64,000 nt of DNA from Anaerotignum sp. MB30-C6. Lineage in GTDB: Bacteria > Bacillota > Clostridia > Lachnospirales > Anaerotignaceae. Numbering within the stretch: the first letter of the stretch is position 1; each line of letters starts with the position of its first letter. Positions 8,589 through 17,619 of the stretch are shown piece after piece. A program made the position numbers and the translations under genes. Where the stretch lies: positions 2,790,001 through 2,854,000 of the forward strand of contig NZ_CP133078.1 in the NCBI RefSeq assembly GCF_030908465.1. Reading direction: 5' to 3'. The notes under the pieces are model-generated. The model worked only from the letters and a program-made list of their open reading frames with translations. It was not told where the DNA came from and did no database searches.

Positions 8589-9376
8589 TTACGTTCCCCC
8601 TGTCGTCTATTCTTATTCTTCTCGTAAATGAGCCGTAACCCATGCAACGCAAGAACAGGGTCATAGACATCAAATATTTCTCCGTGTTCATCGATTACTT
8701 TGGCCAGACCACCGGTGGCAATCACTTTTAACCCAGGAATGTCCAATTCCTCACGGATACACTCAATCATATGAATGGTTTCCCCTATATGACTGATGAC
8801 AAGTCCCGCCTGCATACTATCTACAGTGGTTTTTGTAATAATGCTTTCCGGAGCAACAATTTCAAACTTAGGTAAATTTGCCGCCCTTAGGTATAACGCC
8901 TCTGCACAAACCTGAAGCCCCGGTGCTGTAATACCCGTTATAAACTCACCGTCTTCACTCACAACGTCAAACGTCGTGGCTGTGCTGTAATCAATGACGA
9001 TGGCTGGTCCGCCGTATCTCTCGAATGCTGACACTAGATTTACGATACGATCCGTTCCCATCTCTTTGGGGTTCTCCATCCTTAGATTAATGCCTGTTTT
9101 CATTCCCGAACGAATAATCATGGCTTCATGCTTCAGATACTTTCGAATCCCGTTGGTTAAAGAATATATTACGTTAGGAACAACAGAAGATACAATAACT
9201 GCATCAATATCCATTACCGAAAGATCGGAATGGTTGAATAACGAACGAATTAATATGCCCGTTTCATCGGAAGTTCTGGAACTTACCGTGGATAGTCTCC
9301 AATTAGCCACAAGTTCCTCTCCATCAAATACGCCTAAAACTGTGTTGGTATTACTTACATCGATTACTAATATCAT
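8579..9376 (-). CDS. Type III pantothenate kinase paralogue, copy 2 (altered glycine motifs)
   Basis: 265 residues, co-linear with copy 1. It differs at positions the family keeps: DVSNTN instead of DVGNTN, GTDR instead of GADR, and DYSTATTFDV instead of [10 protein letters not shown]. Both phosphate-loop glycines are therefore serine. The catalytic Asp and overall fold segments remain. It could be a weak or re-specialised kinase, a regulator of copy 1, or an enzyme losing function. The start has GAGAGG upstream, and its stop codon overlaps the copy 1 start. Annotated here as a CoaX-family protein without a symbol because activity is doubtful. Confidence 0.8.
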   Translation of the reverse strand: MILVIDVSNTNTVLGVFDGEELVANWRLSTVSSRTSDETGILIRSLFNHSDLSVMDIDAVIVSSVVPNVIYSLTNGIRKYLKHEAMIIRSGMKTGINLRMENPKEMGTDRIVNLVSAFERYGGPAIVIDYSTATTFDVVSEDGEFITGITAPGLQVCAEALYLRAANLPKFEIVAPESIITKTTVDSMQAGLVISHIGETIHMIECIREELDIPGLKVIATGGLAKVIDEHGEIFDVYDPVLALHGLRLIYEKNKNRRQGERKCF

Positions 9377-9404
9377 TTTGCCCTCTCCTCAAAACCAAAG
9401 ATTA

Positions 9405-9430
9405 AAAAAGTGCGGACTGATCCGCACCTT
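9405..9430 (-). terminator. Terminator between the ECF S-component gene and the coaX pair
   Basis: GTGCGGATCAGTCCGCAC followed by TTTTTT on the minus strand, just after the stop at 9442. Confidence 0.85.
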
Positions 9431-9441
9431 TGCCATTTCCC

Positions 9442-10083
9442 TTAGTTTGAACGAATCCTTTTATATAATACTTTTTTTAGTGTTTTGGAAACTGCCCCAC
9501 CAACAATACATGTTGCCGGCATTTCCAACAGACCATTGACGCCGACAAAAGTAAGAACAAAAGCAAAAATGCTTAGGTCCCCTATGCTTGCATTAATAGA
9601 CTGTATGTACTCTGTATTCCAAAAAAACAGAATCAATGCACCCATAAACAGTAGGGTATTTAATAATGCTGCAATGAATCCACCAATAAAATAACAAGCC
9701 ATTTTATGGGCATCCAATTTTTCTATCCCTTTAAAAATCACCCCTGTAAGCCACCCGACCAAAGCTCTTGTAGGCACACATACAATAAAGGTTAAAAAGG
9801 GATTGATTCCTAATAGCGCTGCACCAAAAGGACTCATACCAAAACACTGATAAAAACTAGTTAGTCCAAATACAGTGCCCAACAGCAGCCCCGCCTTCGG
9901 CCCAATAATCATTGCTCCGATTGCAACAGGAATGGTAATCAAAGATACCTCTAAACCTGCCGTTCGAAGATAACCTAAGGGCGTAAAAGACATCAACAAA
10001 ATAATGGCAATCATCATACCAGTCGTTGTTAAATCCTTTACGGAAAGCCTGCTCCCACTTACTGCCACCGCTTGTCCATTCAT
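9442..10083 (-). CDS. ECF transporter S-component, probably pantothenate-specific (PanT-like)
   Basis: 213 residues with about six TM helices. S-components bind a vitamin and dock on a shared energising module (EcfA, EcfA', EcfT), which is not in this window. The segment ITIPVAIGAMIIGPKAG and the later N-P-F-x-T-F-I-V-C-V-P-T-R-A-L are typical of ECF_trnsprt proteins. The ATG at 10083 has AAAGGAG eight bases upstream; a longer frame adds 13 codons without one. Substrate is inferred only from the two coaX genes downstream; other water-soluble vitamins are possible. Confidence 0.78.
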   Translation of the reverse strand: MNGQAVAVSGSRLSVKDLTTTGMMIAIILLMSFTPLGYLRTAGLEVSLITIPVAIGAMIIGPKAGLLLGTVFGLTSFYQCFGMSPFGAALLGINPFLTFIVCVPTRALVGWLTGVIFKGIEKLDAHKMACYFIGGFIAALLNTLLFMGALILFFWNTEYIQSINASIGDLSIFAFVLTFVGVNGLLEMPATCIVGGAVSKTLKKVLYKRIRSN

Positions 10084-10272
10084 TGTAATTACTCCTTTCA
10101 TTCTCACTCTTATGCCCCGCATAACGGAAGATATAAGATTACTAGGTTTTCATTGCTAAGACTACTAAACATTCGAAGTATATCTGGCTATGGTTTAACC
10201 ATGACATCTTACCCTGATTTTCCTTAGGAATCTTACCATGCACCATTATAACAGCTAATGAAATAATTACAA
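10084..10272 (-). promoter_or_regulatory. Promoter and about 150-base leader of the ECF S-component gene
   Basis: On the minus strand: TTGTAA (10267-10272), a 16-base spacer, TATAAT (10245-10250). The leader is long for one gene and contains the palindrome ATGGTTTAACCAT (10190-10202) and two copies of GGTAAGAT (10206-10213 and 10230-10237). A vitamin-sensing leader is plausible; I cannot match it to a riboswitch class. Confidence 0.45.
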
Positions 10273-10291
10273 TATATTTTTATTATTTTTG

Positions 10292-10672
10292 TTAATTTTT
10301 GTACAATGTTTCGTCATTTTTTGACTTATTTAAAAACTCCGCCTTCAAATTTTCCCCTTCTTTTGTAAAATATATAGTAAACCATACCTTTAAAGAAACC
10401 AAAAGTTCCTTTTGTGTGCGAAAAAGTTCTTTGATTTCTAATTCTGCACCAATTTCATCAAAGTCAAAATCATCTTCTCTCTTTACAGTTTTAAAATAAA
10501 TTTCTCCATCTTCATGAAATCCCATCAAAAAAGTACAGCACAGTTTTTGCGCCTTTGTAACACAAATCATACGCACTTCCTCCTGAATGGATTCGGGAAG
10601 TGCCTGAAACTTTGGCTCCAAGTAGTATTTTTGTTTTTCATAGCTTGCCGCCGCTAAAACCAACTCACTCAC
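10292..10672 (-). CDS. Conserved hypothetical protein, probably DUF6145
   Basis: 126 residues from a GTG at 10672. That start is chosen because GAGGAGG lies eight bases upstream, inside the end of birA; an in-frame ATG 14 codons earlier lies deep within birA. The protein is soluble and acidic, with a helix-rich segment around EEVRMICVTKAQKLCCTFLM and FDEIGAELEIKEL. I recall similar proteins of unknown function next to birA or coaX in Lachnospiraceae (DUF6145), but that is from memory. It starts one base past the birA stop, so it is translationally linked to it. Confidence 0.6.
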   Translation of the reverse strand: MSELVLAAASYEKQKYYLEPKFQALPESIQEEVRMICVTKAQKLCCTFLMGFHEDGEIYFKTVKREDDFDFDEIGAELEIKELFRTQKELLVSLKVWFTIYFTKEGENLKAEFLNKSKNDETLYKN

Positions 10673-10673
10673 C

Positions 10674-11645
10674 TTACTTACCTCCTCTAATGGATACCTC
10701 GCCGGAGAACACAACCTCCCGCTTTCCAGTATCCTTTCTTATTACAACTAACTCTCCATCCTCAGTGATATCCTGGGCATGGGCATAAAAGGTTTCTTTC
10801 CCTAAAACTTTGACATCTTGATGAATGGTTATACATTTTTCTTTGTATCTTGAAAGGAAAGGCTTAAAACTACAATGGGCCTTCATAAGCTCATCGTACA
10901 ACTTTTCAAAGTTCAACAAAACCCTTTGCAAAATATTTTTTCTTGAAAAAGTTCTGCCACTTTCTATATAGAGGGAAGTTGCAACATCCCTCAATCCTTC
11001 TGGGAATTCCGTTGTGTTCACGTTAATGCCGATTCCAACGATCAAAAAGTGGGTTTCTTGCATTTCACAGTGCATCTCCGTAAGAATTCCTACCAGTTTC
11101 TTTCCATTTAATAAGATATCATTGGGCCACTTAATTTGAGGGTTCATCCCTGTATCTTCTTCTAAGGCTTGGCAAACGGCCAGCCCCGCCAATAGGGTAA
11201 GAATAGATGCCTCTGAAGGAAGAATGGAGGGACGCAGCAATATACTCATCCAAACGCCAGTACCAGCAGGTGCTTCCCAAGGACGTCCACGTCTTCCCCT
11301 TCCCGCTGTCATTTGCTCTGCTACGGCAATAGTGCCCTCTGGGGAACCTTCAAGGGCAAGGTCCCGCAAGCGGCCATTGGTAGTGTCTGTTTCTTTGTAA
11401 AAATAGATGGGTCGTCCTATTTTTTTTGTCAATAACCCTTGGGAAATCTCCTTTTCATTATACATGGTATCATGCAAAATTAAACGATAACCCTTATTGG
11501 TTACGGCCTCTATTTCATAGCCTTCTTCCCGCAACTTCTTTATTCCCTTCCAAACGGCTGCCCGACTAATATCCAACTGCTTGCCAACATCTTCCCCGGA
11601 AAGGAAACCTTGTTCTCGACGTAAAATCTCTAAAATTCGGTACAT
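10674..11645 (-). CDS. birA: Bifunctional biotin-[acetyl-CoA carboxylase] ligase and biotin repressor
   Basis: 323 residues. It attaches biotin to carrier proteins via biotinyl-AMP and, through an N-terminal winged helix (residues 1-60, with LDISRAAVWKGIKKLREEGY), can repress biotin genes. The ligase domain shows TNGRL, GRGRRGRPWEAPAGTG and KWPNDI, with a small SH3-like C-terminal domain. The start ATG at 11645 has GGAGG eight bases upstream. No biotin synthesis gene lies nearby, so the target operator is elsewhere. A terminator precedes it; the small gene downstream is coupled. Confidence 0.92.
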   Translation of the reverse strand: MYRILEILRREQGFLSGEDVGKQLDISRAAVWKGIKKLREEGYEIEAVTNKGYRLILHDTMYNEKEISQGLLTKKIGRPIYFYKETDTTNGRLRDLALEGSPEGTIAVAEQMTAGRGRRGRPWEAPAGTGVWMSILLRPSILPSEASILTLLAGLAVCQALEEDTGMNPQIKWPNDILLNGKKLVGILTEMHCEMQETHFLIVGIGINVNTTEFPEGLRDVATSLYIESGRTFSRKNILQRVLLNFEKLYDELMKAHCSFKPFLSRYKEKCITIHQDVKVLGKETFYAHAQDITEDGELVVIRKDTGKREVVFSGEVSIRGGK

Positions 11646-11663
11646 AAAAATAACCTCCGTCAA

Positions 11664-11690
11664 AAAAAGAGCGTCATGAGACGCTCTTCG
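11664..11690 (-). terminator. Terminator of the ftsH-thioesterase unit
   Basis: AAGAGCGTCTCATGACGCTCTT followed by T7 on the minus strand, right after the stop at 11697. Confidence 0.85.
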
Positions 11691-11696
11691 TTAATC

Positions 11697-12098
11697 TTAC
11701 GCTTTTGCCTTGTCACTTACACGGCTCATAAATTTTTTCAAATCAATAATAGCACGACCATGTGTGCCTTCACAAATTTTATCAACTTCATCATAAGCTT
11801 TAATCTGGAATGTCAAAAGCTTACCGTTTACTTCTGACAACTCTACTACCACCCGAACCTTCATACCAACGGGAGTAGCAGCCATATGCTTAAACTCAAA
11901 AGATGTGCCAACAGTTTCCCAACCTTCAGGAAGAAAGGGCTTAACTGCACCAATTGATGTGCCTTCAATCCATGATAATAGTCTAGGGGACGCAAAAACA
12001 GGTACATTATCGTTGCCGAAAACAGTTGCTGTATCTGCCTCCTCCACGATATATTCTCTTTCAAAAGTGATGCCAGGTACAATGTTGTTAAACTCCAT
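11697..12098 (-). CDS. Hotdog-fold thioesterase, FlK (fluoroacetyl-CoA thioesterase)-like
   Basis: 133 residues, a single hotdog domain. The family hydrolyses acyl-CoA thioesters. Typical segments are the N-terminal G-x-x-F-x-x-E-Y-x-V-E-x-x-D-T and the WIEGTSIGAVKPFLPEGWETVG stretch, continuing into the A-A-T-P-V-G strand. Its ATG overlaps the ftsH stop (TAATG) and a GGAG lies eight bases upstream, so it is translated with ftsH. Similar small thioesterases are common in anaerobes that make or use acyl-CoA; natural substrate unknown. Confidence 0.8.
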   Translation of the reverse strand: MEFNNIVPGITFEREYIVEEADTATVFGNDNVPVFASPRLLSWIEGTSIGAVKPFLPEGWETVGTSFEFKHMAATPVGMKVRVVVELSEVNGKLLTFQIKAYDEVDKICEGTHGRAIIDLKKFMSRVSDKAKA

Positions 12099-14023
12099 TA
12101 TTCATGCTCCTCTCTCTCTTCATTTGTGTTCTGGGAATCAAAGATTTCCTTTATGTCTTCCGCTGCAATGCCTAAAATTTCATTCCGAACCTTTGGATCA
12201 AATAATGCACGGAATTCATCACCTGTAATTTTTTCCTTCTCTACAAGCAACTTCGCAGAAGCATGTAACACTTCCATGTTTTCTTTTAAAATCCGTAGCG
12301 CTTCGTCGTATGCATGGGTTATGATGCGATTCACCTCATGATCAATGGTTGTGGCAACAGCCTCACTATAGTTTCGCTGCTGGCCCCAATCTCTGCCAAT
12401 GAATACCTCGTTGCTCTCCTCGCCAAATTGAATCGGCCCAAGAACGTCACTCATACCGTATTTTGTAACCATGTTTCTTGCCATGGCTGTGGCTCGTTCA
12501 ATATCATTGGACGCACCCGTAGTAATATCTTTAATTACAATATACTCTGCGGCACGACCACCCAAGAAACTGATGATATCCTGCTCCATATACATCTTGG
12601 TCATATACATTTTATCCTCCCCTGGCAAAGGCATGGTATAACCACCAGCCATACCCGTAGGGATAATAGAAATGCTATGAACAGGGTCTAACTCGCTTAA
12701 AACTTCAAACAAAATGGCATGGCCGCTTTCATGATATGCGGTAATATACTTTTCCTTCTCAGAGATAACTCTTGTCTTTTTCTCAGTACCAACACCAATT
12801 TTAATCAGTGCCCTTTGGATTTCTTCCATATCAATTTCTGCCTTGTTTGCTCTGGCTGACAATAAAGCCGCTTCATTCAAAAGGTTTGCCAAATCCGCAC
12901 CGGTAAAGCCCGCTGTTGTCTGGGCAACTACTTTCAAGTCAACCTCAGCTGCCAAAGGCTTGCCTTTAGAGTGCACTCTTAAAATGGCTTCTCTGCCCTT
13001 CACGTCAGGTCTGCCTACATAAACCTGTCTGTCAAAACGACCAGGACGCAACAACGCAGGGTCTAAGATATCTGCACGGTTGGTAGCAGCAATGATAATG
13101 ATACTTTCATTGATACCGAAACCGTCCATTTCAACCAACAACTGGTTTAAGGTTTGCTCTCTTTCATCATGCCCACCGCCAAGGCCTGCACCTCTACGAC
13201 GACCTACGGCATCAATCTCGTCAATAAAAACGATACTTGGTGCATTTTTCTTCGCTTGTTCAAACAAGTCACGTACACGGGATGCACCGACACCCACAAA
13301 CATTTCAACGAAGTCAGAACCTGAAATACTAAAGAATGGTACTCCCGCTTCCCCAGCAACGGCTTTGGCAAGCAATGTTTTACCTGTTCCTGGAGGGCCA
13401 ACCAAAAGCACACCCTTTGGAATACGTGCACCTAAATCCGTAAACTTCTGAGGTGTACGAAGGAAATGAACCAACTCTTCAAGCTCGGCCTTTTCTTCAT
13501 CACATCCAGCAACATTTTCAAATGTAACTTTATTTTCACCTTCAACACTCATCTTGGCTTTGCTTTTTCCAAAGTTAGCCATTTTTCCGCCGCCGCCTTG
13601 CAACTTATTAAACAACAGCATAAAGAAGAGAACCATAACAATCATCATAATCAAAGAAGGTAATAACGCCGAAAGCAAACTTTCTTTCTGCACATCTTTA
13701 ACCGAAGTATTGATACTACTGCCCCCAGCAGTTTTTTCGTCTACACGTTCTTGGAATGTTGAAATACTTGGTACATTAACACTAATCACTTGACCATCTG
13801 CTAAAGTAGCCTCTGCCGTACCAAAATCACTGACCTCTTTGCTTCTGGTGATTGTAATATCCTTTACATTTTCCTCTTCAATATCTTTTATGAGGTCGCT
13901 GTAATCATACGCCTTTTGATCCTTCTGAGGTGGCGCAATCCCCTCGTTATTGAAGGCCAAAGCAGCCAAAATAATAACAAAAATCAACGCATACAGCCCA
14001 ATGGGCTTCCAGTATTTATTCAA
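12098..14023 (-). CDS. ftsH: ATP-dependent zinc metalloprotease FtsH, copy 1
   Basis: 641 residues. A membrane-anchored hexameric protease that degrades misfolded membrane proteins and regulators. Two TM helices flank an extracytoplasmic region (residues 8-24 and about 118-140). Then comes the AAA+ domain with Walker A GPPGTGKT near 205, Walker [16 protein letters not shown] and the SRH, and the M41 peptidase with HESGH near 429. Starts with TTG at 14023, which has AGGAGGG upstream. It is normally found directly after tilS-hpt; here an insertion sequence separates them. A second copy lies at 55254-57119. Confidence 0.95.
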   Translation of the reverse strand: MNKYWKPIGLYALIFVIILAALAFNNEGIAPPQKDQKAYDYSDLIKDIEEENVKDITITRSKEVSDFGTAEATLADGQVISVNVPSISTFQERVDEKTAGGSSINTSVKDVQKESLLSALLPSLIMMIVMVLFFMLLFNKLQGGGGKMANFGKSKAKMSVEGENKVTFENVAGCDEEKAELEELVHFLRTPQKFTDLGARIPKGVLLVGPPGTGKTLLAKAVAGEAGVPFFSISGSDFVEMFVGVGASRVRDLFEQAKKNAPSIVFIDEIDAVGRRRGAGLGGGHDEREQTLNQLLVEMDGFGINESIIIIAATNRADILDPALLRPGRFDRQVYVGRPDVKGREAILRVHSKGKPLAAEVDLKVVAQTTAGFTGADLANLLNEAALLSARANKAEIDMEEIQRALIKIGVGTEKKTRVISEKEKYITAYHESGHAILFEVLSELDPVHSISIIPTGMAGGYTMPLPGEDKMYMTKMYMEQDIISFLGGRAAEYIVIKDITTGASNDIERATAMARNMVTKYGMSDVLGPIQFGEESNEVFIGRDWGQQRNYSEAVATTIDHEVNRIITHAYDEALRILKENMEVLHASAKLLVEKEKITGDEFRALFDPKVRNEILGIAAEDIKEIFDSQNTNEEREEHE

Positions 14024-14079
14024 TAGATTCCCTCCTGTTATTTCTCAAATCGAATTTTTTCATATCTCCATTTTTAATC

Positions 14080-14113
14080 CGTACTAGTTTTTAATTTTAT
14101 CATATCTCAATAA
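14080..14113 (-). promoter_or_regulatory. Possible ftsH promoter remnant next to the IS
   Basis: On the minus strand, TAAAAT lies in TATGATAAAATT just left of the insertion. If the IS and one target copy are removed, TTGCCT is found exactly 17 bases upstream of it; with the IS in place the -35 reads TCGCCT. Inference only. Confidence 0.35.
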
Positions 14114-14120
14114 AAAAGGC
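14113..14120. repeat. Left copy of the 8-bp target duplication
   Basis: AAAAAGGC directly before the left end of the IS, repeated at 15476-15483. Confidence 0.8.
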
Positions 14121-15475
14121 GATAAGGTACAATAAATTGCGCAAATTTGAAAAGGCATAAAAAGAGACAAGGTTTGCAGTCTTTGTTAGAATAAAGTTGC
14201 AACACACCATTCTGAAAGGAGACAGCAAACCATGTCCGAAAAAATTGTACAGTTAAACGAGGAAGTAATCAAGGGGCAAATCAAGGAATTGGTTCGAGGC
14301 AGCGTGGAAGAAACACTTAACGGCCTGCTGGAGGCCGAAGCGGAGAAGCTGACCCAGGTAGCTCGTTACGAGCGCAGTGAGGAACGGCAAGGCTATCGCA
14401 GCGGCCATTACAGTCGAAACCTTACCACCACATCTGGCGACGTTACGCTTAATGTGCCCCGACTCAAGGGAATCTCGTTTGAAACAGCCATCATTGAGCG
14501 GTATCGCCGCAGGGAAAGCAGCGTGGAAGAAGCGCTCATCGAGATGTATCTTGCCGGCGTCTCTGTGCGCCGTGTGGAGGATATCACAGAAGCGCTGTGG
14601 GGCAGCAAGGTATCACCTTCCACCATTAGCGAGCTAAACAAAAAAGCCTATATACATATCGAAGACTGGCGCAACCGTCCGTTACAGGGCGGGCGCTATC
14701 CGTATGTCTATGTGGACGGCATCTACCTGCGTCGCAACTGGGGCGGTGAATTTGAAAATGTGGCCATTCTGGTAGCGATTGCAGTTAACGAGGATGGTTA
14801 CCGTGAAATTTTAGGTGCTTCCGAAGGGATGAAAGAGGACAAGGCCAGCTGGGTCAGCTTCTTTCAGTGGCTAAAAAGCCGAGGTTTAAACGGGGTGAAC
14901 CTCATCGTTGGTGATAAGTGTTTGGGAATGCTAGAGGCCGTTGGTGAAGTGTTTCCAGAAGCCAAATACCAACGTTGTACCGTGCATTTCTATCGAAATG
15001 TATTTTCTGTCGTGCCACGCACCAAGGGGAAACTAGTAGCTAAAATGCTCAAGGCCATTCATGCCCAGGAGAGCAAAGCTGCCGCTAGAGCGAAGGCCAA
15101 GGACGTAGTTGCCGCACTCAAAGAAATGAAGCTCAAGGAGGCAGCTAAAAAAGTGGAGGACGGCATTGAGGAAACGCTGACCTACGCTGACTTCCCCTCG
15201 GAGCACTGGACAAGAATCCGCACCAACAACGTGATAGAACGGCTGAACAGAGAAATTCGCAGGCGCACCCGTGTGGTTGGCTGCTTTCCTGACGGCAACT
15301 CGGCCTTGATGCTAGTCTGCGCCCGCTTACGACATGTAGCCGGTACGCAGTGGGGCAATAAGAAGTATATGAATATGAAGCATCTGGAGTCGACTGTTGA
15401 AGACGCTTATATCGCCGGATGACTTTTTTATCTCAGAGACTGCAAACCAATTTGCGCATAATTATTGACACTACC
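14121..15475 (+). mobile_element. Complete IS256-family insertion sequence (about 1355 bp)
   Basis: Ends were set by the 8-bp duplication AAAAAGGC on both sides, the size usual for IS256 elements. The imperfect terminal inverted repeats share the blocks CAATAA and GCGCAAATT: left end 14121-14150, right end about 15446-15475. A second inverted pair (GGTTTGCAGTCT left; AGACTGCAAACC right) lies further in. The single transposase fills the element and is visibly more GC-rich than the neighbouring genes, which suggests recent arrival. It lies between ftsH and hpt, transcribed against both. Confidence 0.88.
14232..15422 (+). CDS. IS256-family transposase (Mutator-type DDE)
   Basis: 396 residues, full length for the family. 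The DDE triad is visible: D162 in YVYVDGIYL, D228 in IVGDKC, and E336 in NNVIERLNREIRRR. The RCTVHF segment (248-253) between the second Asp and the Glu is the conserved C/H signature. The N-terminal region carries the GYRSGHYSRNL motif. The ATG at 14232 has GAAAGGAG upstream. No frameshift or stop, so the element may still be active. Confidence 0.95.
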   Translation: MSEKIVQLNEEVIKGQIKELVRGSVEETLNGLLEAEAEKLTQVARYERSEERQGYRSGHYSRNLTTTSGDVTLNVPRLKGISFETAIIERYRRRESSVEEALIEMYLAGVSVRRVEDITEALWGSKVSPSTISELNKKAYIHIEDWRNRPLQGGRYPYVYVDGIYLRRNWGGEFENVAILVAIAVNEDGYREILGASEGMKEDKASWVSFFQWLKSRGLNGVNLIVGDKCLGMLEAVGEVFPEAKYQRCTVHFYRNVFSVVPRTKGKLVAKMLKAIHAQESKAAARAKAKDVVAALKEMKLKEAAKKVEDGIEETLTYADFPSEHWTRIRTNNVIERLNREIRRRTRVVGCFPDGNSALMLVCARLRHVAGTQWGNKKYMNMKHLESTVEDAYIAG

Positions 15476-15483
15476 AAAAAGGC
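15476..15483. repeat. Right copy of the 8-bp target duplication
   Basis: AAAAAGGC directly after the right end of the IS. Confidence 0.8.
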
Positions 15484-15532
15484 AACGTAGGTTTCGAAAA
15501 GTTTAATGAAAAACAAATGCTTTTTCCAACAA

Positions 15533-15576
15533 AAAAAGAAGTAGAGTTTCTTGAAAGAAACACTACTTCTTTTTAT
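15533..15576 (-). terminator. Terminator of tilS-hpt
   Basis: AAGAAGTAG..GTTTCTT / AAGAAAC..CTACTTCTT stem flanked by A and T runs on both sides, so it probably works in both directions. It predicts that ftsH had its own promoter even before the IS arrived. Confidence 0.8.
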
Positions 15577-15581
15577 TATAT

Positions 15582-16112
15582 TTAATCTTCGTCAAAGTGC
15601 AGAACGCCTACATAATTCAAGTTACGATATCTTTGTGCATAGTCCAAACCGAAACCAACAACAAAGGCATCGGGGATGGTAAAGCCAACGTAGTCCACAG
15701 GAACTTCTGCCACACGTCTATCAGGCTTATCCAGCAGGGTACAAATCTTAAATGTTTTTGGCTCTCTTTTTAACAAAAGCTCTCTCAGGTGGCTCAAAGT
15801 TCTACCGCTATCAATAATATCCTCAATTAAAAGCACGTTCTTTCCTGTAATATCCTCATCTAAGTCACGCAAGATTTTGATATTACCTGTACTTTCTGTA
15901 CCATTACCATAGCTGGAAACATCCATAAAGCTCATTGTAACAGGCATTTTTAATCTTTTAGAAAGTTCTGTCAAAGTCACTACTGCACCTTTTAGAACGC
16001 AAATAACCTCAACTTGCTCGCCGCCAAAATCCTCATAAATCTGCTCTGCCATTTCTTCTAATCTTTTGCTGATTGCATCAGCACTGATCATAACTTCTAC
16101 TCTTTCTTTCAT
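15582..16112 (-). CDS. hpt: Hypoxanthine phosphoribosyltransferase
   Basis: 176 residues. It converts hypoxanthine and guanine with PRPP to IMP and GMP (purine salvage). The PRPP loop is clear: LLIEDIIDSGRTL at residues 94-106, preceded by the VLKGAV loop near 39-44. The ATG overlaps the tilS stop in ATGA, so the two are coupled. tilS-hpt-ftsH is a conserved neighbourhood in Firmicutes; here ftsH is cut off by the IS and a terminator. Confidence 0.95.
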   Translation of the reverse strand: MKERVEVMISADAISKRLEEMAEQIYEDFGGEQVEVICVLKGAVVTLTELSKRLKMPVTMSFMDVSSYGNGTESTGNIKILRDLDEDITGKNVLLIEDIIDSGRTLSHLRELLLKREPKTFKICTLLDKPDRRVAEVPVDYVGFTIPDAFVVGFGLDYAQRYRNLNYVGVLHFDED

Positions 16113-17473
16113 CCTTCAGTGAACCTCCGTATCTGAACTGTCAAAAAACGTTTTGTCGCCTCATCTGGCTGATATGCCGCCGAAATCCGCTTACCCAATA
16201 CCCAAAGAATTTCGCCTTCAAAAGCAATCAGAGGTAAAACGTCTCTTTCTTCCCTTGGGATTTTTTCATCAATCATAAAATCTTTCAGCTTTTTTCGTCC
16301 GTTGCGAATGGCAAGGCTATCCCCTTTTTGTCTCGTTCGACAAAAAAGTTTACAGCCTATTTTATCATAATCAAATTGTTTCGTACAGCAATCCTCATTA
16401 TTTTCTGTTTTTTTTTCTGTACAAATCCATGTACTCACCAAAATATTTGCCTCTGGGATATAGATTTCTTCATTCTCCATCAGAGTATAAGAAAACCCTT
16501 TGCTCTGCATTTTACTTTTTTTAATAACCAATGAGCCATAATTCTTCTGGGCCATCATTCTGTTTGGCAAGTTAAAACCCTTGCCACTTTCTTGGAACAA
16601 CAATCCCTCTAAGGAATCAAAATGGATGGCACCTACATCTTTTTTTGCCCCGAGCTTAAAAAGGGCCATGGCAAATACCCTTTTACGCATTACCTTATGC
16701 ATATCTAGCAAAGCTTCCAAGCTTAGAGAAATCTTATCCTTCTCCAATCCTTCTAATGCCTTTTGAAATAAGCCTTGGGCTTGGGCTTGCAAATATTCCT
16801 CTTCCTCAGCAATAATCTCTGCCGTTTGGGCAATATGCTCCGTTGCCTTTGGATAAATCTCCTCTAATAAAGGCAGTATCTGATTTCTAACCCGATTTCG
16901 GGTATAAGTGTTCTCAAAATTGGTACTATCTTGACAATAAGAAAGTTTGTTTACTTCACAGTATTCTTCAATTTCTTTTCTTGTACAAAATAATAGGGGG
17001 CGAATGATAGTGTCCCGAACGGGGCGAATCCCAACTAAACCCGACACGCCTGCCCCACGACAAAGGCGCATTAAAATCGTTTCTCCTTGGTCGTTTCGAT
17101 TGTGAGCTACGGCAATCAGGCCTCCCTTGCTTTCTTTCTCAAAGGTTTCATATCGTAAAACTCGTCCCATTTCCTCCGTACCAAGGCCTCGTTTTTTTGC
17201 CTCCTGTGCCACATCAAAATAAAACACTTTGCAAGGAATTTCCCACTTACGGCAAGTCTCCTCCACAAAAGTCCTGTCTTTATCAGCCTCATTCCCCCGC
17301 AAACCATGATGCACATGAATTGCAGTGAGGCTCCAATTTTGCTCCTCGGAAAACACCTTTAAAATATGGAGCAAAGCAATGGAATCGGCCCCACCCGATA
17401 CTCCAACCACAATAGTTGAGCCATGTGGGCACATATGAAATTTATCTATGGTCTGCCAGACTTTATTTCGCAT
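16109..17473 (-). CDS. tilS: tRNA(Ile)-lysidine synthetase
   Basis: 454 residues. It converts the anticodon cytidine of tRNA-Ile(CAU) to lysidine using ATP and lysine, an essential decoding step. The N-type ATP pyrophosphatase loop is SGGADS at 26-31, and AVAHNRNDQGETILMRLCRG follows later; the C-terminal TilS substrate domains make up the last third. The start at 17473 has GGAG eight bases upstream. First gene of the tilS-hpt unit. Confidence 0.94.
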   Translation of the reverse strand: MRNKVWQTIDKFHMCPHGSTIVVGVSGGADSIALLHILKVFSEEQNWSLTAIHVHHGLRGNEADKDRTFVEETCRKWEIPCKVFYFDVAQEAKKRGLGTEEMGRVLRYETFEKESKGGLIAVAHNRNDQGETILMRLCRGAGVSGLVGIRPVRDTIIRPLLFCTRKEIEEYCEVNKLSYCQDSTNFENTYTRNRVRNQILPLLEEIYPKATEHIAQTAEIIAEEEEYLQAQAQGLFQKALEGLEKDKISLSLEALLDMHKVMRKRVFAMALFKLGAKKDVGAIHFDSLEGLLFQESGKGFNLPNRMMAQKNYGSLVIKKSKMQSKGFSYTLMENEEIYIPEANILVSTWICTEKKTENNEDCCTKQFDYDKIGCKLFCRTRQKGDSLAIRNGRKKLKDFMIDEKIPREERDVLPLIAFEGEILWVLGKRISAAYQPDEATKRFLTVQIRRFTEG

Positions 17474-17619
17474 ACATATCGCTCCCGAGCTTTAGAACTA
17501 AATGATTATGGGCTTCTGCCAAGCTTATATAAAAGAAAAAAACCCATTCCTACGTATTCACTTTACACCAAATTCCATAGAAAGGCAATCCTTGCCACTT
17601 CAGGTACTATTTATTTGAA

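Noticed and set aside
8994-9539. 181-codon plus-strand frame opposite the second coaX
   Set aside because: Shadow of the coaX frame; no start signals and crosses a terminator.
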